Below are positions 52,401 through 64,000 of a stretch of DNA of 64,000 bases, one piece after another. Both the position numbers and the translations under genes were made by a program. Source of the DNA: Arenicola marina (Eukaryota > Annelida > Polychaeta > Arenicolidae). Below the pieces are notes generated by a model, which searched no databases, had not been told where the DNA came from, and saw nothing but the letters and a program-made list of their open reading frames with translations. Location: positions 38,046,133 through 38,110,132 of the forward strand of contig OZ025263.1 of NCBI GenBank assembly GCA_964019135.1, given 5' to 3'. Position 1 is the stretch's first letter. Each line of letters starts with the position of its first letter.

Positions 52401-52767
52401 ACCCCTTCTCCTCTCATCTCCTTCCCCATTTCCCCCGAACCTGTCACTCCCATCCGTACCTCTTCTCCCCTCATGTCCTTACCTATTTGCCCCTAACCTG
52501 GTACTCCCATCCGTACCCCTTCTCCTCTCATCTAATTCCCCATTGCCCCCTAACCTGGCGCTCCCATCCGTACCCCTTCTCCTCTCATCTCCTTCCCCAT
52601 TTCCCCCTAACCTGTCACTCCCATCCGTACCTCTTCTCCCCTCATGTCCTTAACTATTTGCCCCTAACCTGGTACTCCCATCCGTACCCCTTCTCCTCTC
52701 ATCTAATTCCCCATTGCCCCCTAACCTGGCGCTCCCATCCGTACCCCTTCTCCTCTCATCTCCTTCC
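41600..52767. repeat. Block of ~11 kb, copy 1 (partner ~53520-64000)
   Basis: Approximate limits. This span is repeated downstream with offset 11,918 at first, 11,690 after about 45 kb, and 11,233 after about 48.5 kb. The steps (228 and 456 bp) equal exactly 4 and 8 units lost in the downstream copy. Copy 1 contains the second member of the 4,901-bp pair, so that segment is present three times in the window. Confidence 0.82.
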
Positions 52768-53519
52768 CCATTGCCCCCTAAACTGTCACTCCCATCAGTA
52801 CCCCTTCTCCTCTCATCTCCTTCCCCATTACCCCCTAACCTGTTACTCCCATCCGTACCCCTTCTCCTCTCATCTCCTTCCACATTGCCCCCTAACCTGT
52901 CACTCCCATCCGTACCCCTTCTCCTCCCATCTCCTTCCCCATTGCCCACTAACCTGTCACTCCCATCCGTACCCCTTCTCCCCTCATCTCCTTACCCATT
53001 GCCCCCTAACCTGTCACTACCATCCGTACCCCTTCTCCCCTCATCTCCTTCCCCATTTCCCCCTAACCTGTCACTCCCATCCGTACCCCTTCTTCTCTCA
53101 TCTCCTTCCACATTGCCCCCTAACCTGGCACTCCCATCCGTACCCCTTTTCCTCTAATCTCCTTCCCCATTGCCCCCTAACCTGTCACTCCCATCCGTAC
53201 CCCTTCTCTCCTCATCTCCTTCCCCATTACCCCCTAACCTGTCACTCCCATCCGTACCCCTTCTCCCCTCATCTCCTTCCCCATTGTCCCCTAACCTGGC
53301 ACTCCCATCCGTACCCCTTCTCCTCTCATCTCCTTCCCCATTGCCCCCTAACCTGTCACTCCCATCCGTACCCCTTCTCCTCTCATCTCCTTCTCCATTG
53401 CCCCCTAACCTGTCACTCCCATCCGTACCCCTTCTCCTCTCATCTCCTTCCCCATTGCCCCCTAACCTGGCACTCCCATCCGTACCCCTTCTCCTCTCAT
53501 CTCCTTCCCCATTTCCCCC

Positions 53520-56500
53520 TAACCTGTCACTCCCATCCGTACCCCTTCTCCCCTCATCTCCTTCCCCATTGCCCCCTAACCTGTCACTCCCATCCGTACC
53601 CCTTCTCCTCCCATCTCCTGCCTCATTGCCCACTAACCTGTCACTCCCATCCGTACCCCTTTGTCCTCTCATCTCCTTCCCCATTGCCCCCTAACCTGGC
53701 ACTCCCATCCGTACCCCTTCTCCTCTCATCTCCTTCCACATTGCCCCCTAACCTGTCACTCCCATCCGTACCCCTTCTCCTCTTATCTCCTTCCCCATTG
53801 CCCCCTAACCTGTCACTCCCATCCGTACCCCTTCTCCTCTCATCTCCTTCCCCATTGCCCAATAAACCTGGCACTCCCATCCGTACCCCTTCTCCTCTCA
53901 TCTCCTTCCCCATTGCTCCCTAACCTGTCACTCCCATCCGTACCCCTTCTCCTCTCATCTCCTTCCCCATTACCCCCTAACCTGTCACTCCCATCCGTAC
54001 CCCTTCTTCTCTCATCTCCTTCCACATTGCCCCCTAACCTGGCACTCCCATCCGTAGCCCTTCGCCTCTCATCTCCTTCCCCATTGCCCCCTAATCTGGC
54101 ACTCCCATCCGTACCCCTTCTCCTCTCATGTCCTTCCCCATTGCCCCCTAACCTGGCACTCCCATCCGTACACCTTCTCCTCTCATCTCCTTCCCTATTG
54201 CCCCCTAACCTGTCACTCCCATCCGTACCCCTTCTCCTCTCATCTCCTTCCCCATTGCCCCCTAACCTGGCACTCCCATCCGTAGCCCTTCGCCTCTCAT
54301 TTCCTTCCCCATTGCCCCCTAATCTAGCACTCCCATGCGTACCCCTTCTCCTCTCATCTCCTTCCCCATCGCCCCCTAGCCTGGCACTCCCATCCGTACC
54401 CCTTTTCCTCTCATCCCCTTCCCCATTGCCCCCTAACCTGGCACTCCCATCCGTACCCCTTCTCCTGTCATCTCCTTCCCCATTGCCCCCTAGCCTGGCA
54501 CTCCCATCCGTACCCCTTTTCCTCTCATCCCCTTCCCCATTTCCCCCTAACCTGGCACTCCCATCCGTACCCCTTCTCCTCTCATCTCCTTCCCCATTGC
54601 CCCCTAATCTGGCACTCCCATCCGTAGCCCTTCGCCTCTCATTTCCTTCCCCATTGCCCCCTAATCTAGCACTCCCATGCGTACCCCTTCTCCTCTCATC
54701 TCCTTCCCCATTGCCCCCTAGCCTGGCACTCCCATCCGTACCCCTTTTCCTCTCATCCCCTTCCCCATTGCCCCCTAACCTGGGACTCCCATCCATATAC
54801 CTTCTCCTCTCATCTCCTTCCCCATTGCCCCCTAACCTGTCACTCCCATCCGTACCCCTTCTCCTCTCATCCCCTTCCCCATTGCCCCCTAACCTGGCAC
54901 TCCCATCCGTACCCCTTCTCCTGTCATCTCCTTCCCCATTGCCCCCAAACCTGGCACTCCCATCCGTATCCCTTCTCCTCTCATCTCCTTCCCCATTGCC
55001 CCCTAGCCTGGCACTCCCATCCGTACCCCTTTTCCTCTCATCCCCTTCCCCATTGCCCCCTAACCTGGGACTCCCATCCGTACTCCTTCTCCTCTCATCT
55101 CCTTCCCCATTGCCCCCTAGCCTGGCACTCCCATCCGTACCCCTTTTCCTCTCATTCCCTTCTCCATTGCCCCCTCACCTGGCACTCCCATCCGTACCCC
55201 TTCTCCTCTCATCTCCTTCCCCATTGCCCCCTAACCTGTCACTCCCATCCGTAACCCTTCTCCTCTCATCTCCTTCCCCATTGCCCCCTAACCTGGCACT
55301 CCCATCCGTACCCCTTCTCCTCTCATCTCCTTCCACATTGCCCCCTAACCTGTCACTCCCATCCGTACCCGTTCTCCTCTCATCTCCTTCCCCATTGCCC
55401 CCTAACCTGTCACTCCCATCCGTACCCCTTGTGCTCTCATTTCCTTCCCCATTGCCCAATAAACCTGGCACTCCCATCCGTACCCCATTCTCCTCTCATC
55501 TCCTTCCCCATTGCCTCCTAACCCGGCACTCCCATCCGTACCCCTTCTCCTCTCATCTCCTTCCCCATTGCCCCCTAACCTGGCACTCCCATCCGTAGCC
55601 CTTCGCCTCTCATCTCCTTCCCCATTGCCCCCTAATCTGGCACTCCCATCCGTACCCCTTCTCCTCTCATCTCCTTCCCCATTGCCCCCTAACCTGGCAC
55701 TCCCATCCGTACCCCTTCTCCTCTCATCTCCTTCCCCATTGCCCCCTAACCTGTCACTCCCATCCGTACCCCTTCTCCTCTCATCTCCTTCCCCATTGCC
55801 CCCTAACCTGGCACTCCCATCCGTAGCCCTTCGCCTCTCATCTCCTTCCCCATTGCCCCCTAATCTGGCACTCCCATCCGTACCCCTTCTCCTCTCATCT
55901 CCTTCCCCATTGCCCCCTAGCCTGGCACTCCCATCCGTACCCCTTCTCGCCTCATCTCCTTCCCCATTGCCCACTAACCTGTCACTCCCATCGTACCTCT
56001 TCTCCCCTCATGTCCTTACCTATTTGCCCCTAACCTGGTACTCCCATCCGTACCCCTTCTCCTCTCATCTCCTTCCCCATTGCCCCCTAACCTGGCACTC
56101 CCATCCGCACCCCTTCTCCTCTCATCTTCCCCATTGCCCCCTAAACTGGCACTCCCATCCGCACCCCTTCTCCTCTCATCTCCTTCCCCATTGCCCCCTA
56201 ACCTGGCACTCCCATCCGTACCCCTTCTCCTCTCATCTCCTTCCACATTGCCCCCTAACCTGGCACTCCCATCCGTACCCCTTCTCCTCTTATCTCCTTC
56301 CCCATTGCCCCCTAACCTGTCACTCCCATCCGTACCCCTTCTCCTCTCATCTCCTTCCCCATTGCCCCCTAACCTGGCACTCCCATCCGTAGCCCTTCGC
56401 CTCTCATCTCCTTCCCCATTGCCCCCTAATCTGGCACTCCCATCCGTACCCCTTCTCCTCTCATCTCCTTCCCCATTGCCCCCTAACCTGGCACTCCCAT

Positions 56501-59500
56501 CCGTACCCCTTCTCCTCTCATCTCCTTCCCCATTGCCCCCTAACCTGTTACTCCCATCCGTACCCCTTCTCCTCTCATCTCCTTCCCCATTGCCCCCTAA
56601 CCTGGCACTCCCATCCGTAGCCCTTCGCCTCTCATCTCCTTCCCCATTGCCCCCTAACCTGTCACTCCCATCCGTACCCCTTCTCCCCTCATCTCCTTCC
56701 CCATTGCCCCCTAACCTGTCACTACCATCCGTACCCCTTCTCCCCTCATGTCCTTACCTATTTGCCCCTAACCTGGTACTCCCATCCGTACCCCTTCTCC
56801 TCTCATCTAATTCCCCATTGCCCCCTAAGCTGGCGCTCCCATCCGTACCCCTTCTCCTCTCATCTCCTTCCCCATTGCCCCTAACCTGGCACTCCCATCC
56901 GTACGATTTCTCGTCTCATCTCCTTCCCCATTGCCCCCTAACCTGTCACTCCCATCCGTACCCCTTCTCCTCTCATCTCCTACCCCATTGCCCCCTAACC
57001 AGTCACTCCCATCCGTACCCCTTCTCCTCTCATCTCCTTCCCCATTGCCCCCTAACCTGGCACTCCCATCCGTACCCCTTCTCCTCTCATCTCCTTCCCC
57101 ATTACCCCCTAACCTGTCACTCCCATCCGTAACCCTTCTCCTCTCATCTCCTTCCACATTGCCCTCTAAGCTGGCACTCCCATCCGTACCCCTTCTCCTC
57201 CCATCTCCTTCCCCATTGCCCACTAACCTGTCACTCCCATCCGTACCCCTTCTCCCCTCATCTCCTTACCCATTGCCCCCTAACCTGTCACTACCATCCG
57301 TACCCCTTCTCCCCTCATCTCCTTCCCCATTTCCCCCTAACCTGTCACTCCCATCCGTACCCCTTCTCCTCTCATCTCCTTCCCCATTGCCCCCTAACCT
57401 GGCACTCCCATCCGTACCCCTTTTTCTCTAATCTCCTTCCCCATTGCCCCCTAACCTGGCACTCCCATCCGTACCCCTTCTCTCCTCATCTCCTTCCCCA
57501 TTACCCCTAACCTGGCACTCCCATCCGTACCCCTTCTCCCCTTATCTCCTTCCCCATTGTCCCCTAACCTGGCACTCCCATCCGTACCCCTTCTCCTCTC
57601 ATCTCCTTCCCCATTGCCCCCTAACCTGGCACTCCCATCCGTACCCCTTCTCCCCTCATCTCCTTCCCCATTACCCCCTAACCTGGCACTCCCATCCGTA
57701 CCCCTTCTCCCCTCATCTCCTTCCCCATTGTCCCCTAACCTGGCACTCCCATCCGTACCCCTTCTCCCCTCATCTCCTTCCCCATTATCCCCTAACCTGG
57801 CACTCCCATCCGTACCCCTTCTCCCCTCATCTCCTTCCCCATTACCCCCTAACCTGGCACTCCCATCCGTACCCCTTCTCCCCTCATCTCCTTCCCCATT
57901 GTCCCCTAACCTGGCACTCCCATCCGTACCCCTTCTCCTCTCATCTCCTTCCCCATTGCCCCCTAACCTGGCACTCCCATCCGTACCCCTTCTCCCCTCA
58001 TCTCCTTCTCCATTACCCCCTAACCTGGCACTCCCATCCGTACCCCTTCTCCCCTCATCTCCTTCCCCATTGCCCCCTAACCTGTCACTCCCATCCGTAC
58101 CCCTACTCCTCTCATCTCCTTCCTCATTGCCCCCTAACCTGGCACTCCCAGCCGTACCCCTTCTCCTCTCATCTCCTTCCCCATTACCCCCTAACCTGGC
58201 ACTCCCATCCGTACCCCTTCTCCTCTCATCTCCTTCCCCATTGCCCCCTAACCTGGCACTCCCATCCGTACACCTTCTCCTCTCATCTCCTTCCCCATTG
58301 CCCCCTAACCTGGCACTCCCATCCGTACCCCTTCTCCTCTCATCTCCTTCCCCATTGCCCCCTAACCTGGCACTCCCATCCGTACCCCTTCTCTTCTCAT
58401 CTCCTTCCCCATTGCCCCCTAACGTGGCACCCCCATCCGTACCACTTCTCTTCTCATCTCCTTCCCCATTGCCCCCTAACCTGGCACTCCCATCCGTACC
58501 CCTTCTCCTCTCATCTCCTTCCCCATTACCCCCTAACCTGGCACTCCCATCCGTACCCCTTCTCTCCTCATCTCCTTACCCATTGCCCCCTTACCTGTCA
58601 CTCCCATCCGTACCCCTTCTCCTCTTATCTCCTTCCCCATTGCCCCCTAACCTGTCACTCCCATCCGTACCCCTTCTCCTCTCATCTCCTTCCACATTGC
58701 CCCCTAACCTGGCACTCCCATCCGTACCCCTTCTCCTCTCATCTCCTTCCTCATTGCCCCCTAACCTGGCACTCCCATCCGTACCCCTTCCCCTCTCATC
58801 TCCTTCCCCATTACCCCCTAACCTGGCACTCCCATCCGTACCCCTTCTCCTCTCATCTCCTTCCCCATTGCCCCCTAACCTGGCACTCCCATCCGTACCC
58901 CTTCTCCTTCCATCTCCTTCCCTATTGCCCACTAACCTGTCACTCCCATCCGTACCCCTTCTCCTCTCATCTCCTTCCCCATTGCCCAATAAACCTGGCA
59001 CTCCCATCCGTATCCCATTCTCCTCTCATCTCCTTCCCCATTGCCTCCTAACCCGGCACTCCCATCCGTACCCCTTCTACTCTCATCTCCTTCCCCATTG
59101 CGCCCTAACCTGTCACTCCCATCCGTACCCCTTCTTTTCTCATCTCCTTCCCCATTGCCCCCTAACCTGTCACTCCCATCCGTAACTTTTCTCCCCTCAT
59201 CTCCTTCCCCATTGCCCCCTAACCTGGCACTCCCATCCGTACCGCTTCTCCTCCCATCTCCTTCCCCATTGCCCACTAACCTGTCACTCCCATCAGTACC
59301 CCTTCTCCCCTCATCTCCTTACCCATTGCCCCCTAACCTGTCACTACCATCCGTACCCCTTCTCCCCTCATCTCCTTCCCCATTTCCCCCTAACCTGTCT
59401 CTCCCATCCGTACCCCTTCTCCTCTCATCTCCTTCCCCATTGCCCCCTAACCTGGCACTCCCATCCGTACCCCTTTTCCTCTAATCTCCTTCCCCATTGC

Positions 59501-62500
59501 CCCCTAACCTGGCACTCCAATCCGTACTATTTCTCTCCTCATCTCCTTCCCCATTACCCCCTAACCTGTCACTCCCATCCGTACCCCTTCTCCCCTCATC
59601 TCCTTCCCCATTGTCCCCTAACCTGGCACTCCCATCCGTACCCCTTCTCCTCTCATCTCCTTCCCCATTGCCCCCTAACCTGGCACTCCCATCCGTACCC
59701 CTTCTCCTCTCATCTCCTTCCCCATTGCCCCCTAACCTGGCACTCCCATCCGTACTCTTTCTCTCCTCATCTCCTTCCCCATTACCCCCTAACCTGTCAC
59801 TCCCATCCGTACCCCTTCTCCCCTCATCTCCTTCCCCATTGTCCCCTAACCTGGCACTCCCATCCGTACCCCTTCTCCTCTCATCTCCTTCCCCATTGCC
59901 CCCTAACCTGTCACTCCCATCCGTACCCCTTCTCCCCTCATCTCCTTCCCCATTGCCCCCTAACCTGGCACTCCCATCCGTACCCCTTCTCCTCTCATCT
60001 CCTTCCCCATTGACCCCTAACCTGTCACTCCCATCCGTACCCCTTCTCCTCTCATCTCCTTCCCCATTACCCCCTAACCTGGCACTTCCATCCGTACCCC
60101 TTCTCCTCTCATCTCCTTCCCCATTGCCCCCTAACCTGGCACCCCCATCCGTACCCCTTCTCTTCTCATCTCCTTCCCCATTGCCCCCTAACCTGGCACT
60201 CCCATCCGTACCCTTTCTCCTCTCATCTCCTTCCTCATTGCCCCCTAACCTGGCACTCTCATCCGTACCCCTTCTCCTCTCATCTCCTTCCCCATTGCCC
60301 CCTAACCTGGCACCCCCATCCGTACCCCCGTTCTCCTCTCATCTCCTTCCCCATTGCCCCCTAACCTGGCACCCCCATCCGTACCCCTTCTCTTCTCATC
60401 TCCTTCCCCATTACCCCCTAACCTGTCACTCCCATCCGTACCCCTTCTCCCCTCATCTCCTTCCCCATTACCCCCTAACCTGTCACTCCCATCCGTACCC
60501 CTTCTCCCCTCATCTCCTTCCCCATTGCCCCCTAACCTGTCACTCCCATCCGTACCCCTTCTCCTCTCATCTCCTTCCTCATTGCCCCCTAACCTGGCAC
60601 TCCCATCCGTACCCCTTCTCCTCTCATCTCTTTCCCCATTGCCCCCTCACCTGGCACTCCCATCCGTACCCCTTCTCCTCTCATCTCCTTCCCCATTGCC
60701 CCCTAACCTGGCACCCCCATCCGTACCCCTTCTCTTCTCATCTCCTTCCCCATTGCCCCCTAACCTGGCACTCCCATCCGTACCCCTTCTCCTCTCATCT
60801 CCTTCCCCATTGCCCCCTAACCTGGCACTCCCATCCGTACCCCTTCTCCTTCCATCTCCTTCCCCATTGCCCACTAACCTGTCACTCCCATCCGTACCCC
60901 TTCTCCTCTCATCTCCTTCCCCATTGCCCAATAAACCTGGCATTCCCATCCGTATCCCATTCTCCTCTCATCTCCTTCCCCATTGCCTCCTAACCCGGCA
61001 CTCCCATCCGTACCCCTTCTACTCTCATCTCCTTCCCATTGCGTCCTAACCTGTCACTCCCATCCGTACCCCTTCTTCTCTCATCTCCTTCCCCATTGCC
61101 CCCTAACCAGTCACTCCCATCCGTACCTTTTCTCCCCTCATGTTCATCCCCATTGCCCCCTAACCTGGCACTCCCATCCGTACCCCTTCTCCTCTCATGT
61201 CCTTCCCCATTGCCCCCTAACCTGGCACCCCCATCCGTACCCCTTCTCCTTCCATCTCCTTCCCCATTGCCCACTAACCTGTCACTCCCATCCGTACCCC
61301 TTCTCCTCTCATCTCCTTCCCCATTGCCCAATAAACCTGGCACTCCCATCCGTACCCCTTCTACTCTCATCTCCTTCCCCATTGCGCCCTAACCTGTCAC
61401 TCCCATCCGTACCCATTCTCCTCTCATCTCCTTCCCCATTGCCTCCTAACCCGGCACTCCCATCCGTACCCCTTCTACTCTCATCTCCTTCCCCATTGCG
61501 CCCTAACCTGTCACTCCCATCCGTACCCTTTCTCCTCTCATCTCCTTCCCCATTTCCCCCTAACCTGGCACTCCCATCCGTACCCCTTCTCCTCTCATCT
61601 CCTTCCCCATTGCCCCCTAACCTGGCACTCCCATCCGTACCCCTTCTCCTTCCATCTCCTTCTCCATTGCCCCCTAACCTGGCACTCCCATCCGTACCCC
61701 TTCTACTCTCATCTCCTTCCCCATTGCGCCCTAACCTGTCACTCCCATCCGTACCCATTCTCCTCTCATCTCCTTCCCCATTGCCTCCTAACCCGGCACT
61801 CCCATCCGTACCCCTTCTACTCTCATCTCCTTCCCCATTGCGCCCTAACCTGTCACTCCCATCCGTACCCTTTCTCCTCTCATCTCCTTCCCCATTTCCC
61901 CCTAACCTGGCACTCCCATCCGTACCCCTTCTCTTCTCATCTCCTTCCCCATTTCCCCCTAACCTGGCACTCCCATCCGTACCCCTTCTCCTCTCATCTC
62001 CTTCCCCATGGCCCCCTAACCTGGCACTCCCATCCGTACCCTTTCTCCTCTCATCTCCTTCCCCATTTCCCCCTAACCTGTCACTCCCATCCGTACCCCT
62101 TCTCCTCTCATCTCCTTCCCCATTGCCCCCTAACCTGGCACTCCCATCCGTACCCCTTCTCCTCTCATCTCCTTCCCCATTTCCCCCTAACCTGTCACTC
62201 CCATCCGTACCCATTCTCCGCTCATCTCTTTCCCCATTGCCCCCTAACCTGGCACTCCCATCCGTACCCCTTCTCCTCTCATCTCCTTCCCCATTGCCCA
62301 CTAACCTGTCACTCCAATCCGTACCTCTTCTTCTCTCATCTCCTTCCCCATTGCCCCCTAACCTGTCACTCCCATCCGTAACTTTTCTCCCCTCATCTCC
62401 TTCCCCATTGCCCCCTAACCTGGTACTCCCGTCCGTACCCCTTCTCTTCTCATCTCCTTCCCCATTGCCCCCTAACCTGGCACTCCCATCCGTACCCCTT

Positions 62501-64000
62501 CTCCTCTCACCTCCTTCCCCATTGCCCCCTAACCTGGCACTCCCATCCGTACCCCTTCTCCTCTCATCTCTTTTCCCATTTCCTCCTAACCTGTCACTCC
62601 CATCCGTACCCCTTCTCTTCTCATCTCCTTCCCCATTGCCCCCTAACCTGGCACTCCCATCCGTACCACTTCTCCTCTCATCTCCTTCCCCATTGCCCCC
62701 TAACCTGTCACTCCCATCCGTACCCCTTCTCCCCTCATCTCCTTACCCATTGCCCCCTAAACTGTCACTCCCATCCGTACCCCTTCTCTCCTCATCGCCT
62801 TCCCCATTGCTCCCTAACCTGTCACTCCCATCCGTACCCCTTCTCCTCTCATCTCCTTCCCCATTGCCCCACAACCTGTCACTCCCATCCGTACCCCTTC
62901 TCCTCTCATCTCCTTCCCCATTGCCCCCTAACCTGTCACTCCCATCCGTACCCCTTCTCCCCTCATCTCCTTACCCATTGCCCCCTAACCTGTCACTCCC
63001 ATCCGTACCCCTTCTCGCCTCATCGCCTTCCCCATTGCCCCCTAACCTGTCACTCCCATCCGTACCCCTTCTCCTCTCATCTATTTCCCCATTACCGCCT
63101 AACCTGTCACTCCCATCCGTACCCCTTCTCCTCTCATCTCCTGCTCCATTGCCCCCTAACCTGTCACTCCCATCCGTACCCCTTCTCCTCTCATCTCCTT
63201 CCCCATTGCCCCCTAACCTGGCACTCCCATCCGTACCCCTTCTCCTCTCATCTCCTTCCCCATTGCCCCCTAACCTGTCACTCCCATCCGTACCCCTTCT
63301 ACTCTTATCTCCTTCCCCATTGCCCCCTAATCTGGCGCTCCCATCCGTACCCCTTCTCCTCTCATCTCCTTCCCCATTGCTCCTTAGCCTGGCACTCCCA
63401 TCCGTACCCCTTTTCCTCTCATCACCTTCGCCATTGCCCCCTAACCTGGCACTCCCATCCGTACCCCTTCTCCCCTCATCTCCTTCCCCATTGCCCCCTA
63501 ACCTGTCGCTCTCATCCGTACCCCTTCTCCTTTCATGTCCTTACCCATTTCCCCCTAACCTGGTACTCCCATGCGTACCCCTTCTCCTCTCATCTCCTTC
63601 CCCATTGCCCCCTAACCTGGCACTCCCATCCGTACCCCTTCTCCTCTCATCTCCTTCCCCATTTCCCCCGAACCTGTCACTCCCATCCGTACCTCTTCTC
63701 CCCTCATGTCCTTACCTATTTGCCCCTAACCTGGTACTCCCATCCGTACCCCTTCTCCTCTCATCTAATTCCCCATTGCCCCCTAACCTGGCGCTCCCAT
63801 CCGTACCCCTTCTCCTCTCATCTCCTTCCCCATTTCCCCCTAACCTGTCACTCCCATCCGTACCTCTTCTCCCCTCATGTCCTTACCTATTTGCCCCTAA
63901 CCTGGTACTCCCATCCGTACCCCTTCTCCTCTCATCTAATTCCCCATTGCCCCCTAACCTGGCGCTCCCATCCGTACCCCTTCTCCTCTCATCTCCTTCC
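53520..64000. repeat. Block of ~11 kb, copy 2, running off the window
   Basis: Downstream partner of about 41600-52767. It still matches at the last base: the unit at 63961 equals that at 52728, offset 11,233. It lacks a 4-unit duplication present near 39.9-40.3 and 44.8-45.2 kb, and 8 units found near 48.2-48.7 kb. Near 62380-62415 about one unit is replaced by a different variant type compared with 51147-51182, with matching sequence resuming on both sides. Confidence 0.82.

Larger units (their letters stand above)
20841..61340 (+). repeat. 58-bp subfamily of minisatellite D carrying AATAAA
   Basis: A distinct unit reads CATTGCCCAATAAACCTGGC instead of CATTGCCCCCTAACCTGGC, one base longer than standard. 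The hexamer AATAAA lies at 20849, 21305, 21648, 23473, 25583, 26039, 26382, 28207, 34816, 35272, 35615, 37042, 38639, 41943, 43540, 47299, 49697, 50097, 53861, 55458, 58988, 60930 and 61330 (first base). It shifts the frame by one, so it terminates the apparent long open frames. None was seen left of 20.8 kb. Useful as a marker of block copies; the hexamer could act as a poly(A) signal only if the plus strand is transcribed. Confidence 0.8.
10887..64000. repeat. Minisatellite D, 57-bp C/T-rich megarray
   Basis: Over 53 kb of an uninterrupted 57-bp tandem repeat (roughly 930 copies) continuing past the right edge. Each unit holds CCCCATTGCCCCCTAACCTG, then the (G/T)CACTCCCATCCGTACCCC part, then TTCTCCTCTCATCTCCTT. 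The plus strand is very C/T-rich and G-poor. Common variants are GGCACTCCC versus GTCACTCCC, TCTCCTCTC versus TCTCCCCTC, ATTGCCCC versus ATTTCCCC or ATTACCCC, and GTAGCCCTTCGCC. Because 57 bp is 19 codons, two plus-strand frames and at least one minus-strand frame stay open for long stretches, giving apparent Pro/Leu/Ser-rich, His/Pro-rich and Gly/Arg/Asp-rich proteins up to 1,310 residues. These are composition artefacts: frames break at 58-bp and other off-size units and duplicated copies keep no single frame. Confidence 0.97.

Noticed and set aside
10887-64000. Telomeric or rDNA repeat
   Set aside because: The 57-bp unit contains no TTAGGG/CCCTAA tract (only CCCCTAACC within a longer unit) and nothing resembling rRNA.

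Overview
The window is eukaryotic, almost certainly animal, nuclear DNA. It has no bacterial gene organisation, one recognisable split gene with GT-AG introns and EGF-like exons, AT-rich intergenic DNA, and about 60 kb of minisatellite. The exon style (one EGF domain per 96-bp phase 1-1 exon), the short introns and the heavy minisatellite load would suit a marine invertebrate such as amphioxus. That species guess is inference and weak.

Layout. (1) 1-4689: minisatellite A, unit about 50-51 bp, roughly 90 copies, with higher-order duplications. (2) 4690-8672: the 3' end of a plus-strand gene. It has two 96-bp EGF-like exons (4946-5041 and 5681-5776), then a short terminal exon (8331-8458, stop TAA) with its 3' UTR and an AATAAA signal at 8649. 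The last intron (5777-8330) is almost wholly minisatellite B, unit 42/40 bp, roughly 59 copies. Minisatellite A lies just upstream and is probably intronic in the same gene. (3) 8673-10886: non-repetitive, increasingly AT-rich intergenic DNA with simple repeats and no convincing gene. (4) 10887-64000: minisatellite D, a C/T-rich 57-bp unit, roughly 930 copies, running off the right edge. It is built from nested, nearly identical segmental duplications (tandem 2,220 bp, tandem 4,734 bp, a 7.3-kb block at offset 13,967, a 4.5-kb block at offset 4,901, and a block of over 10 kb at offset about 11.2-11.9 kb).

The long open frames in A, B and D are by-products of unit lengths divisible by three (51, 42, 57). 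They are open on both strands and in more than one frame and are not genes. The points most worth a second look are: the EGF gene whose introns hold two arrays carrying splice-site-like motifs in the sense direction; an in-frame read-through from the last EGF exon into the edge of minisatellite B; and the size, strand asymmetry and nested architecture of array D. I found no operon-like or defence-like system, no RNA gene and no intact transposon.
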